19,770 nt of DNA from RI-92 sp037384645. GTDB lineage: Bacteria > Pseudomonadota > Gammaproteobacteria > UBA6429 > Thiohalophilaceae. A program made the translations under genes and the position numbers. The notes beneath the pieces were generated by a model that saw nothing but the letters and a program-made list of their open reading frames with translations, searched no databases and was not told the DNA's origin. Shown piece after piece: positions 1 through 7,255 of this stretch. Position 1 is the stretch's first letter. Each line of letters starts with the position of its first letter. The stretch is taken from contig JARRNT010000053.1 in NCBI GenBank assembly GCA_037384645.1, positions 1 to 19,770 on the forward strand, written 5' to 3'.

Positions 1-937
1 ATTCGAACTTGGGATGGCGCTCAACATCGTAGACTACCCAGTATGCCCCCACCGAGCCTTCGAAATCCGTCTTCCATGGCTGATCAAACGCTTCCATAAT
101 ATAATAGATGTAGCCTTCCTTTGGCGCCCGTCCCAGAAAATTTCGCAGGAAAATCGCCTCGTTGGCAACAGACGCCACTGCCTCCTGGCGCGGCTGACCT
201 TTGGCAACTTCCTTCATCTTTTGTAAGCGTGTGCGCCCATTGCTCGGCCAGCCAACTTCCGAGATGATGATCGGTTTACCCGGAAACTGTTTGCGCAGAC
301 CTTTGACGACATCAAATGTATAACCCACCGCCTTTTCAACGTTGCGGCCCTCCCAGTAAGGCAGAATCTGTACGGCAATAAAATCCACGTGCTTGACCAG
401 CTCGGGATATTTTGTCGACCAGATATAGGCCGGCTCAGCGGTACTCACCGGGATATGTAAGGTCTTGCGTGCCTTGTCCAGATAGGTGACCAAGTCATCG
501 TATTTCATCAATCCCTGCGACAGGGTTTCGTTCCCAACAATAGCGCGCACAACATTAGAGTTACTGCGCGCCACTTTCAGGAACAGGGGAAATTCCCAGG
601 CATTGCGCGCCTTGTCATAACTCAGGTAGGCGCCCAGACACACATTCAGATTGTATTTACGTGCCAGTCGGGGAATTTGCGCCAGCGGACCTTCCACACT
701 ATAGGTCCGTATTGCCACCGCCTTACCGGACAACAGCTTCAGATCCGCCTCAATTTGTTTCAGGCTGGGATAGCGTTTTTCCCGGGGGTCCTGATCCGCG
801 CGGTAGGGTGAAAACGCAAACCCCACTACCCGTTTTGGCCAATCGGGATGCTGCTGGGGGCGGTTGATGTAGGCCCACAGACTGAGACTGATGATCGCTA
901 CCGCGATCCCAATTATCACGTTGGTCAGGCGTGACAC
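1..937 (-). CDS. Membrane-anchored GH17 beta-1,3-glucanase/glucanosyltransferase-like protein (3' end outside window)
   Basis: My translation of the minus strand gives 312 residues, open to the left edge. A hydrophobic N-terminal anchor (about residues 5-24) is followed by a glycoside hydrolase family 17 domain (about 35-310). The two GH17 catalytic glutamates are visible: the acid/base in VGNE (E137) and the nucleophile in SEVGWP (E227). The GTG start is preceded by AGGG at suitable distance, and I found no in-frame ATG just upstream. The domain should face the periplasm and act on beta-1,3-glucan. In Pseudomonas and Bradyrhizobium NdvB-type enzymes a GH17 domain is fused to a GT2 synthase, and the last visible segment (EGSVGAYW...PKFE) resembles the stretch before the membrane part of those fusions. 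The missing 3' end may therefore encode a synthase; this cannot be seen here. It is divergent from the GT2 gene at 1112. Confidence 0.85.
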   Translation of the reverse strand, partial: MSRLTNVIIGIAVAIISLSLWAYINRPQQHPDWPKRVVGFAFSPYRADQDPREKRYPSLKQIEADLKLLSGKAVAIRTYSVEGPLAQIPRLARKYNLNVCLGAYLSYDKARNAWEFPLFLKVARSNSNVVRAIVGNETLSQGLMKYDDLVTYLDKARKTLHIPVSTAEPAYIWSTKYPELVKHVDFIAVQILPYWEGRNVEKAVGYTFDVVKGLRKQFPGKPIIISEVGWPSNGRTRLQKMKEVAKGQPRQEAVASVANEAIFLRNFLGRAPKEGYIYYIMEAFDQPWKTDFEGSVGAYWVVYDVERHPKFE

Positions 938-1111
938 TGATTGCTTACCCTGGAATGAAACATACTGGACGTAATTGCGGGGAATTTGCCGGTTGCTGCC
1001 AAAAACTACACTAAGGATAATGCAATTGGGAGCAATTGTTGCAGAATTATGACAGAATCCGCGCATTCTGTGACACAAACCGCCACAAACTATTAACAAG
1101 TCAGCCTGCAT
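938..1111. promoter_or_regulatory. Divergent intergenic region between the GH17 and GT2 genes
   Basis: These 174 bases are AT-rich and lie between two divergently transcribed glucan genes, so they must hold both promoters if the genes have their own. I could not pick out a convincing -35/-10 pair on either strand. A TAA in the GT2 frame at 1094-1096 fixes the ATG at 1112 as the first possible GT2 start. Confidence 0.4.
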
Positions 1112-3346
1112 ATGCCAAATCGGCCGTTTACCAACCCCTATCTCAACCTGGTCCTGCGCTATATCGGGCTTTTGGCCGTCCTCTATGGCTACAGCCTGAT
1201 AATCCAGCATCTGGGCGGCTTTGATACTGGCCACATCTATTTCCAGTGGCTGGAAATCGTCTTTGTACTCTATTTCTACAGCCTGTTTTATTTCCTGCTC
1301 AGGCCCTTTGCCTGGCGTGGCCTGCTGGCTGCGGTCCCGATTTTATTGGTCTATCTGGTCCACGATGAATTCTTTCTGGTCTATGGCAAGGTTTTCCGCA
1401 TCATCAATGTGTCGGAACTGCCGGAGTTACTGCAAATCCTGCCGCTGCACGAGACCCTGTTATTGCTGCTGGCTTTGCTGCTACCCCTGGGCCTGATCCT
1501 GTGGCACACCAATTACCGGCGACCACGTCTGATTGCCCTGTGGGTGATGCCATTGCTGCTGCTGGTCGTCTCCGTGGAATCCATGCCGGCCGCTTTCGCC
1601 AGTGGTTTTCGGGAAGTCGCCCACCGGATCGTAGCGATACCTCAATGGCAAGTGCTCGCCGCCATCTCCATTGTGCTGGCGGTGATTACCTTTGCATTAT
1701 TGTTAATCGACAGCAAAACCCTGCGCGGACACGGTCGCAGTTTTCTTGCAGTGGTCAGCTATTTCGCGGCCACGGCAGTGGTGTGGATCGTGTATGACTA
1801 TTCCAAACAATATCTCACGCCTGGCTCAATCATCATTGGTTTACTGCTGTTGGTCGGTATGGTTGGTATCCTGGCGGTATTGCTGGCAGAAGCGCATGAA
1901 TGGGCAGAAGCCTTGTGGAGTAAAAAGAGACGTCGCGAATTTGTGCAGATAAAGTTGCAGGATGACGAATTGCCCAAAGTTTCCATCCACGTGCCGGCCT
2001 ACAACGAACCGCCCGAAATGTTGCGACAGACCCTGCAGGCACTGGCGGAACTGGACTATCCGGATTACGAAGTCATCGTAATCGATAATAACACCAGGGA
2101 CCCGGCGATTTGGCAACCGGTTGAGGCGTTGTGCCAGGAATTGGGTGAGCGTTTTCATTTTTATCACGTGGATCCCCTCAGCGGATTCAAGGCGGGTGCG
2201 CTCAATTTTGCCTTACAGCATACCGATCCGGCAGCAACAATTGTGGCGGTTATCGATAGTGACTACATTGTTGATCCTGCGTGGCTACGGGATCTAACGC
2301 CGCAGTTCAACAACGACCAGATAGCTATCGTACAGGCGCCTCAGGACTATCGTGATTTTCACGAAAGCGCATTTAAGTCCATGTGTTTTTCTGAATACCG
2401 CGGTTTCTTTTTTATTGGCATGGTGACGCGTAATGAACGCAATGCAATTATTCAGCACGGTACAATGACCATGATCCGAAAATCCGTACTTGAAGAAGTC
2501 GGCGGTTGGGGCGAATGGTGTATTACGGAAGACGCTGAACTTGGACTGCGCATATTCGAAGAGGGCCATGAGGCGGTATATATTTCACGAAGTTACGGTC
2601 GTGGCCTGATGCCCGATACTTTCAGTGACTACAAGAAACAACGGTATCGCTGGGCATACGGCGCCATGCAGATTCTCAAGCATCACTGGCGCTCGCTTAT
2701 GAGGCGTAATAATTCCCACCTTAGTTACGGTCAGCGCTATCATTTCATGGCCGGCTGGCTGCCCTGGATCGGCGATGGCATAAACCTGATATTCACCGTG
2801 GCGGCGATTTGTTGGTCGATCGCAATGATGGTTGAGCCCAAGTTTGCTGATCCACCATTGATCATCTTTGCAATTCTGCCGGTATCCCTGTTCTGCTTTA
2901 AAATTGCCAAGATCATCTACCTGTACCGAACCACGGTACAGGCTTCGCTCAAGCACACTATCTCGGCGGCATGGTCCGGGCTGGCATTGTCTCATACAAT
3001 TGCAGTTGCTGTTTTGGCGGGCTTGCTGACCAGGGATAAACCCTTTTTCCGCACGCCAAAATTAAAACGGCCAAACCGTTTGCTGATCGCTCTTATTGAT
3101 GTTCGCTGGGAGTGGTTGTTTGCCCTGGGGCTGTGGTGTTCTGCTATTGGTGTTTATGTCCGGCAACCCCCCGGTGGCATGGATTTACATTTATGGCTGG
3201 CGATGCTGATGATTCAATCTCTACCATACCTGGCTGCCATTGTGATGGCGTTGATCAGTGGTCTGCCCAGCCTGCCTGTACATAATGACAAGGATGCGGT
3301 AACACCAGAGCCGGATGCGACACCATTGAAATCGTCGCAGGGTTAA
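1112..3346 (+). CDS. Polytopic family 2 glycosyltransferase, probable beta-1,3-glucan (NdvB-like) synthase
   Basis: The 744-residue inner-membrane protein has about seven or eight hydrophobic segments before residue 265, a cytosolic GT2 domain from about 286 to 540, and four or five further membrane segments. The processive-synthase signature is complete: IDNN with D325, DSD at 382-384, TED with the catalytic base D474, and QRYRW at 510-514. A GFKAGALN motif lies between the first two. No PilZ domain follows. The sequence recalls the GT2 half of NdvB-type cyclic or linear beta-1,3-glucan synthases more than cellulose synthase BcsA; this is family knowledge, not a search result. UDP-glucose would be the donor and the product a periplasmic or exported glucan. 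The divergent GH17 gene supports a glucan role. The ATG is the first possible start after an in-frame TAA. trmL follows after 4 bases. Confidence 0.88.
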   Translation: MPNRPFTNPYLNLVLRYIGLLAVLYGYSLIIQHLGGFDTGHIYFQWLEIVFVLYFYSLFYFLLRPFAWRGLLAAVPILLVYLVHDEFFLVYGKVFRIINVSELPELLQILPLHETLLLLLALLLPLGLILWHTNYRRPRLIALWVMPLLLLVVSVESMPAAFASGFREVAHRIVAIPQWQVLAAISIVLAVITFALLLIDSKTLRGHGRSFLAVVSYFAATAVVWIVYDYSKQYLTPGSIIIGLLLLVGMVGILAVLLAEAHEWAEALWSKKRRREFVQIKLQDDELPKVSIHVPAYNEPPEMLRQTLQALAELDYPDYEVIVIDNNTRDPAIWQPVEALCQELGERFHFYHVDPLSGFKAGALNFALQHTDPAATIVAVIDSDYIVDPAWLRDLTPQFNNDQIAIVQAPQDYRDFHESAFKSMCFSEYRGFFFIGMVTRNERNAIIQHGTMTMIRKSVLEEVGGWGEWCITEDAELGLRIFEEGHEAVYISRSYGRGLMPDTFSDYKKQRYRWAYGAMQILKHHWRSLMRRNNSHLSYGQRYHFMAGWLPWIGDGINLIFTVAAICWSIAMMVEPKFADPPLIIFAILPVSLFCFKIAKIIYLYRTTVQASLKHTISAAWSGLALSHTIAVAVLAGLLTRDKPFFRTPKLKRPNRLLIALIDVRWEWLFALGLWCSAIGVYVRQPPGGMDLHLWLAMLMIQSLPYLAAIVMALISGLPSLPVHNDKDAVTPEPDATPLKSSQG

Positions 3347-3350
3347 TAAC

Positions 3351-3815
3351 ATGTTTCATATTGTACTGTATGAACCGGAAATCCCGCCCAACACCGGTAA
3401 CATCATTCGCCTATGTGCCAACACCGGCAGCCGCCTGCACCTGATCGAGCCACTGGGATTTGAACTCGATGATGCCAGGTTACGGCGTGCCGGGCTGGAC
3501 TACCACGAGTTTGCCGCGGTCAGGGTATATCCCCAGCTGGAAGCCTTTTACCAACAGGTCCAGCCGCAACGCGTATTTGCCCTGTCGACCCATGGCCAGC
3601 GCAGTTTGTACGAGTGTGCCTTCCAGGAAGGCGATGTGTTTTTATTTGGCCCGGAGACCCGTGGTTTACCCGCCACCCTGCGTGAGCAGCTTGGCCATGA
3701 CCGGGTCTTGCGCATCCCGCTGTTACCGGATAATCGCAGCCTGAACCTGTCCAATGCCGCGGCGATCGTGGTGTATGAGGCGTGGCGGCAGCTCGGTTTT
3801 CGCGGCAGCTGTTAA
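3351..3815 (+). CDS. trmL: tRNA (cytidine/uridine-34-2'-O)-methyltransferase TrmL
   Basis: The 154-residue SPOUT-class (trefoil-knot) methyltransferase is close to the usual TrmL/YibK length. All three family motifs are visible: NTGNIIRLCANTG (about 15-27), LFGPETRGLP (about 99-108) and IPLLPDNRSLNLSNA near the C-terminus, which forms the SAM-binding knot. It 2'-O-methylates the wobble nucleotide of tRNA-Leu isoacceptors. The start lies 4 bases after the GT2 stop, with AGGG in the end of that gene as a plausible ribosome site, so the two are probably co-transcribed although functionally unrelated. It converges on gpsA, leaving only 7 bases between stops. In E. coli trmL lies near gpsA and secB in the same orientation, so this is the same neighbourhood with trmL reversed. 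Confidence 0.95.
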   Translation: MFHIVLYEPEIPPNTGNIIRLCANTGSRLHLIEPLGFELDDARLRRAGLDYHEFAAVRVYPQLEAFYQQVQPQRVFALSTHGQRSLYECAFQEGDVFLFGPETRGLPATLREQLGHDRVLRIPLLPDNRSLNLSNAAAIVVYEAWRQLGFRGSC

Positions 3816-3822
3816 GCCCGTG

Positions 3823-4830
3823 CTAGTGCTCGGGGTGTGGACTGCGATTCATCAGGATCTGCACCGCGGTGCGTGGTGACTGGCCTTCGTATATTACCTT
3901 GTAAACCTGTTCGGTGATGGGCATGTTGACCTGGTATTCCTGTGACAGCATGTACACGGACTTGGCGGTACCGATGCCTTCTACCACCTGGCTGATACTG
4001 TTATGCGCCGTTTCCACGTCCATGCCCTTGCCCAGCGCCAGACCAAAGCGACGGTTGCGCGACTGATCGTCGGAACAGGTCAGGATCAGGTCACCCATAC
4101 CCGAAAGCCCCATGAAGGTCTCGCGCTGGCCGCCCATGGCCACGCCCAGGCGCATGATCTCGTTCAGACCGCGGGTGATCAGGGCGGCGCGGGTGTTGGT
4201 ACCGAAACCCATGCCGTCGGCGATCCCGGCGGCGATGGCCATGACGTTCTTGACCGCACCGCCGATCTCGACCCCGATGATGTCTTCACTGGTATAGGTA
4301 AGGAAGTACTCACTTTGCAGGGCATTGGCCAGTTCATTGGCGAACTCGGTGTTTTTCGAGGCGACCGTGATGGCACCGGGATGACCCTGGGCGACCTCCA
4401 TGGCAAAGGTGGGGCCGGAGACGGCAGCAATCGGTAGCGTGATGCCCAGTTCTTCGCGCACGATCTGGTGCAGCAGTTTACTGCTGCCCTGCTCCATGCC
4501 CTTGGTGCCCCAGGCCAGGCGGTGGTGTTCACCCAGGAAGGGTTTGATCTTCTGCACGGTTTCGCGAAACACGTGGGAAGGCACGACCACCAGGATATCG
4601 CGCACCCGGCCAATGGTATCGCCCAGGTCGTGGGTCGGCTGCAGCTTGTCGGGAAATGCGATGCCGGGCAGGTATTGCTCATTCCGGCGCTGCTCACGCA
4701 GGGTCTGGTAGTGGGATTCCAGGTGTGACCAGAGCAGTGTCGCGTGCCCTGCGCGCGCCAGTTGCAGGGCCAGCGCCGTGCCCCAGGAGCCGGCGCCAAG
4801 GACTGCATAGGGCAAGGACGATTCGTTCAT
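3823..4830 (-). CDS. gpsA: NAD(P)H-dependent glycerol-3-phosphate dehydrogenase
   Basis: The 335-residue protein reduces dihydroxyacetone phosphate to sn-glycerol-3-phosphate for phospholipid synthesis in the cytosol. The N-terminal Rossmann fold shows GAGSWG at 12-17, and the substrate/catalytic region shows GTKG (108-111), SGPTFA (about 138-143) and the catalytic lysine K194 in GGAVKN. The C-terminal helical domain is complete and includes GLSGMGDLILTC. Length agrees with E. coli GpsA. The ATG lies 15 bases after the secB stop, so it appears to be the last gene of the rhodanese-grxC-trxC-secB-gpsA string. cysE, which follows gpsA in E. coli, is absent and the convergent trmL takes its place. 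Confidence 0.97.
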   Translation of the reverse strand: MNESSLPYAVLGAGSWGTALALQLARAGHATLLWSHLESHYQTLREQRRNEQYLPGIAFPDKLQPTHDLGDTIGRVRDILVVVPSHVFRETVQKIKPFLGEHHRLAWGTKGMEQGSSKLLHQIVREELGITLPIAAVSGPTFAMEVAQGHPGAITVASKNTEFANELANALQSEYFLTYTSEDIIGVEIGGAVKNVMAIAAGIADGMGFGTNTRAALITRGLNEIMRLGVAMGGQRETFMGLSGMGDLILTCSDDQSRNRRFGLALGKGMDVETAHNSISQVVEGIGTAKSVYMLSQEYQVNMPITEQVYKVIYEGQSPRTAVQILMNRSPHPEH

Positions 4831-4845
4831 GCCGGCAAGCAGGGC

Positions 4846-5322
4846 TTATTGCGGATTCGTGGTATCGGCCTGTTGCGCCTGTTGTTGCAGATGTTGCTGG
4901 TACAGGGCATCGAAGTTGATCGGGTTGAGCAGCATCTGCGGGAATCCGCCGCGGGTGACGATGTCGGAGACGGCCTCGCGTGCGTAAGGGAACAGGAGGT
5001 TCGGGCAAAAGCTCCCGAGCATGGCGTTCAGTGCGCTGTCCGGAAAATCTTCCAGATGAAAAATGCCCGCCTGATGGACTTCCACCAGGTAGGCGGTCTT
5101 GTCTTTATTGCTGACAGTGACCGTCAGTGTTAACACCACTTCATAATTGTGTTCAGCAATACCCTGCGTATGGGTGCCGAGATCCAGATTCACCTCCGGC
5201 TCCCACTCTTCGGTAAAACACTGCGGTGCGCTGGGTGCCTCGAAGGAAATGTCCTTGACGTAGATTTTCTGAATGGCGATTTTGCCTTCTACCTGTTCCT
5301 GATTATCGTTAGTGTCGGTCAT
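4846..5322 (-). CDS. secB: Protein-export chaperone SecB
   Basis: The 158-residue protein is the usual SecB size (E. coli about 155). The hallmarks are IQKIYVKDISFEAP near the N-terminus, the acidic TEEWEPEVNLDL strand, and LFPYAREAVSDIVTRGGFPQMLLNPINF, which forms the conserved tetramer core and SecA-binding surface. The tail is rich in glutamine and disordered-looking, as is common. SecB keeps preproteins unfolded in the cytosol and passes them to SecA. Its ATG is immediately preceded by a TAA, and 77 bases separate it from trxC. This is the largest gap inside the string, so a secondary promoter or processing site there is possible. Confidence 0.97.
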   Translation of the reverse strand: MTDTNDNQEQVEGKIAIQKIYVKDISFEAPSAPQCFTEEWEPEVNLDLGTHTQGIAEHNYEVVLTLTVTVSNKDKTAYLVEVHQAGIFHLEDFPDSALNAMLGSFCPNLLFPYAREAVSDIVTRGGFPQMLLNPINFDALYQQHLQQQAQQADTTNPQ

Positions 5323-5399
5323 TTAGCGTTTCTCGTTGGTTATGGTTGTGTTGCCGCACTTCGTGCACGACACAATGTTAAATCGATTTGATTGCAACG

Positions 5400-5834
5400 T
5401 TACAGCGCGGACTGGGCCCAGCGCATCAGGTTCTGCAAATCCATGGCGCCGGCCATGCGATTGACTTCCCTGCCCTGCTTGAAGATGGCCAGGGTCGGAA
5501 TACTGCGAATATTGTATTGCACCGCCAGCGCCTGTTCTTCCTCGGTGTTGACCTTGGCCAGTTGCATGCGCGGCTGCAGTTGAGTTGCGGCCTGTTCGAA
5601 TACTGGCGCCATCATCTTGCAGGGACCACACCAGGGCGCCCAGAAGTCGACCAGTACCGGGATATCACTGCGCGCTATATGCTGGGAAAAGGTCTGTTGC
5701 GACAGGCTGACCGGATGGCCACTGAAAATCGCCTGTTTGCACTTGCCGCATTTGGGGGCGGCGTTCAGCTTGTCCGCCGGCACGCGGTTGGTACTATGGC
5801 AGTGTGGACAAACAAGGTGGAGGGAATCAGCCAT
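5400..5834 (-). CDS. trxC: Thioredoxin 2 (zinc-finger thioredoxin) TrxC
   Basis: The 144-residue protein has an N-terminal zinc ribbon (C9/C12 and C29/C32, as CPHC and CGKC) and a thioredoxin domain with the WCGPC active site (C69, C72) and a cis-proline at P113. That arrangement and length define the TrxC subtype rather than TrxA. It is a cytosolic thiol-disulfide reductase kept reduced by thioredoxin reductase; in E. coli TrxC is induced by oxidative stress. Only 11 bases separate it from grxC. E. coli has grxC next to secB with no trxC between, so this insertion puts a second thiol reductase into the cluster. The ATG is the natural start because it places the first zinc-finger cysteine at residue 9. 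Confidence 0.95.
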   Translation of the reverse strand: MADSLHLVCPHCHSTNRVPADKLNAAPKCGKCKQAIFSGHPVSLSQQTFSQHIARSDIPVLVDFWAPWCGPCKMMAPVFEQAATQLQPRMQLAKVNTEEEQALAVQYNIRSIPTLAIFKQGREVNRMAGAMDLQNLMRWAQSAL

Positions 5835-5845
5835 TTTACTTGCGC

Positions 5846-6106
5846 TTATTCAAGCCCCAGTTTCTTGTCCAGGACGCCTTCGAAATCCAGTTCATATAAA
5901 TCATCGCAACCACCGATGTGTTCTTCGTCGATGAAGATCTGTGGCACGCTGGTGCGGCCAGCGGCACGGCTCAGCATTTCTTCGCGGTACTGGGGCTCGC
6001 TATCAACGCGTATGTCCGTGAATTCGACACCCTTTTTTTCCAGCAGCATGCGTGCACGGACACAATAAGGGCAAAAGCGGGTGGTATACATGATCACTTT
6101 GGGCAT
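5846..6106 (-). CDS. grxC: Glutaredoxin 3
   Basis: The 86-residue class I dithiol glutaredoxin carries a CPYC active site (C12-C15), the cis-proline in TSVPQIF (P55), and the glutathione-binding GGCDDL motif (65-70). It reduces glutathione mixed disulfides and ribonucleotide reductase in the cytosol. The length matches E. coli GrxC (about 83). It begins 8 bases after the rhodanese stop and ends 11 bases before trxC, so translational coupling and a shared transcript are likely. Confidence 0.96.
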   Translation of the reverse strand: MPKVIMYTTRFCPYCVRARMLLEKKGVEFTDIRVDSEPQYREEMLSRAAGRTSVPQIFIDEEHIGGCDDLYELDFEGVLDKKLGLE

Positions 6107-6114
6107 GACGTAAA

Positions 6115-6540
6115 TTACTTTCTGGTCAGTGGCAGATTGTCATTTTTCCAGCCCATGATGCCGCCATTCAGGTTGTACACGCTGTCGAAGCCCTGTTTTT
6201 TCAGAATGCTGCAGGCCTGTGATGAGCGCTGACCGGAGCGGCAGCCGACAATAATGGGCCGGTCCTTGAATTTTTCCACTTCCTTCAGGCGATCACGCAG
6301 ATAACCCAGGGGAATATGGATCGAATTAACAATATGACCCTCGCGGTATTCATTGTCTTCGCGGACGTCGAGGATCACGGCATTCTCGCGATTAATCAAC
6401 TGGGTTGCCATCGCTGGATGAATACTCTTGAACCCGCGCAGGCTGGCGCTGAAAAAACTGTAAATCAGCATGCCGGCAACGGCTACCCAGGCGCCACTGA
6501 GCATATAGTGATTGGTCAGGAACTGAATATACTTGTCCAT
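6115..6540 (-). CDS. yibN: Membrane-anchored rhodanese-like sulfurtransferase (YibN type)
   Basis: The 141-residue protein has one N-terminal membrane segment (about 14-32) and a single rhodanese domain (about 40-138). The catalytic cysteine is C100 in the loop CRSGQRS, followed by GGIMGW, which is typical of active single-domain rhodaneses. The domain probably lies on the cytosolic side and carries persulfide sulfur. In E. coli the equivalent gene also opens the grxC-secB-gpsA string. Persulfide chemistry would tie in with the glutaredoxin and thioredoxin genes that follow and with the two-cysteine ArsR-type gene just upstream. A weak AGGT lies 5' of the ATG. Physiological substrate unknown. 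Confidence 0.93.
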   Translation of the reverse strand: MDKYIQFLTNHYMLSGAWVAVAGMLIYSFFSASLRGFKSIHPAMATQLINRENAVILDVREDNEYREGHIVNSIHIPLGYLRDRLKEVEKFKDRPIIVGCRSGQRSSQACSILKKQGFDSVYNLNGGIMGWKNDNLPLTRK

Positions 6541-6553
6541 TAATTTACCTGTC

Positions 6554-6565
6554 TGTGTTCACACA
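6554..6565. promoter_or_regulatory. Short dyad in the leader of the rhodanese gene
   Basis: TGTGT-TC-ACACA is a perfect 5-bp inverted repeat with a 2-base centre, 14-25 bases upstream of the rhodanese ATG. It could be a repressor half-site pair or a small leader hairpin. It is not a CRP site, because the spacing is wrong. Confidence 0.25.
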
Positions 6566-6629
6566 AATAGACACTACCTGAAGACAGCATCACGGATATC
6601 GTGGTTCCGGAGTGACAACAGCCGAACGT

Positions 6630-6644
6630 CCGGCAAATTGCCGG
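6630..6644. promoter_or_regulatory. Inverted repeat between arsR-type gene and rhodanese gene
   Basis: CCGGCAA-A-TTGCCGG is a perfect 15-base palindrome with a single central base, 25 bases past the regulator stop. As RNA on the minus strand it could fold as a 6-bp stem with a 3-base loop, but no T-run follows, so a standard intrinsic terminator is unlikely. An operator or a processing hairpin is equally possible. Confidence 0.3.
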
Positions 6645-6668
6645 TGAGTTGCTTTGCTGAATGTCGGT

Positions 6669-6986
6669 TTAATCCTCGTGGGCGCTGCAAAAGACTTCGC
6701 GCATCATGCCAATCAAACGCAGGGTGCGCTGATCGCCAACCTTATAGTAAACCCGGTTGGCATCCTTGCGCGCGGACAGGATGCCCTTGTCGCGCAGAAT
6801 GGCGAGATGTTGCGAAATATTACTTTGTGATGTCCCCACATGTTCAACAATATCCTGCACACTGATTTCATCTGCCCCAAGTGTGCACAGGATCTTTAAA
6901 CGCAGCGGATGCGACATCGCCTTTAAGGAACGGGACGCACGGTCGATATCATCGTCGTGCGTCATCAAACCCAGATCTTGCATCAT
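6669..6986 (-). CDS. ArsR/SmtB-family regulator, candidate persulfide sensor (SqrR/BigR/YgaV-like)
   Basis: The 105-residue winged-helix repressor has the ArsR core: AMSHPLRLKILC, a recognition helix around TSQSNISQHLAILRDKGIL (about 52-70), and the wing ARKDANRVYYKV. It lacks the CxC metal site of ArsR/SmtB. It has exactly two cysteines, C34 at the end of helix alpha-2 (ILCTL) and C100 near the C-terminus (EVFC). These positions match, from memory, the reactive cysteine pair of SqrR, BigR and YgaV, which form a polysulfide bridge when sulfide or persulfide is present. The gene lies 128 bases upstream of the rhodanese gene on the same strand, so the locus may be its target. The start could also be the second Met or Met8; the ribosome site is weak in each case. 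Confidence 0.85.
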   Translation of the reverse strand: MMQDLGLMTHDDDIDRASRSLKAMSHPLRLKILCTLGADEISVQDIVEHVGTSQSNISQHLAILRDKGILSARKDANRVYYKVGDQRTLRLIGMMREVFCSAHED

Positions 6987-7078
6987 AAACTACACCGAAT
7001 ATAAGTGACCAAAGGCCGTCATGAACGATACATGTTTCTTGTTGGTTTTGTAACACGACTGCCCTTTATTATTAAAAC

Positions 7079-7091
7079 ATTATACAATAAT
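7079..7091. promoter_or_regulatory. AT-rich dyad and -10 box, possible arsR-type operator/promoter
   Basis: ATTAT-ACA-ATAAT is a perfect 5-3-5 inverted repeat. Read on the minus strand it includes a consensus TATAAT (7079-7084) about 95 bases upstream of the regulator start. No good -35 was found at 16-18 bases. ArsR-family repressors often bind AT-rich dyads that overlap their own promoter, so autoregulation is a reasonable guess. Confidence 0.3.
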
Positions 7092-7201
7092 CTACCGTTT
7101 GAGAAGGCCATTCACCCGGTTTTTATCCAGAAATTCAGGGCATTACGGCATCGGCCGGTTATCCGCGAAAGGAACAGCTTGCTGTGCTCGAACAAAATAA
7201 A

Positions 7202-7216
7202 TTAGACTAGGTCTAA
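7202..7216. promoter_or_regulatory. Dyad upstream of gpmI
   Basis: TTAGAC-TAG-GTCTAA is a perfect 6-bp inverted repeat with a 3-base centre, 39 bases before the gpmI ATG. Its position fits an operator or a leader hairpin. The surrounding 6987-7255 interval is otherwise an AT-rich divergent promoter region without a credible gene. Confidence 0.3.
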
Positions 7217-7255
7217 AATCGGTAAATATCAAGGAAATAAAGAACTTACTTGCCC

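Noticed and set aside
3815..3840. Possible bidirectional terminator between trmL and gpsA
   Set aside because: Only a weak CCCG/CGGG pairing with a 10-base loop overlapping the gpsA end, and no T-run.
4003..4437. Long plus-strand frames opposite gpsA and similar antisense frames opposite gpmI and the phosphofructokinase gene
   Set aside because: They are mirror frames of strongly conserved genes in GC-rich codons, with no ribosome sites and no recognisable domains.
5323..5373. 16-codon minus-strand frame just before secB with a CTKC pair, ending at the TAA that abuts the secB ATG
   Set aside because: Too short and without a convincing ribosome site; the zinc-ribbon look is likely chance.
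7005..7205. 66-codon plus-strand frame in the divergent region before gpmI
   Set aside because: It starts at GTG without a ribosome site, covers the AT-rich promoter region and its dyad, and resembles nothing known.
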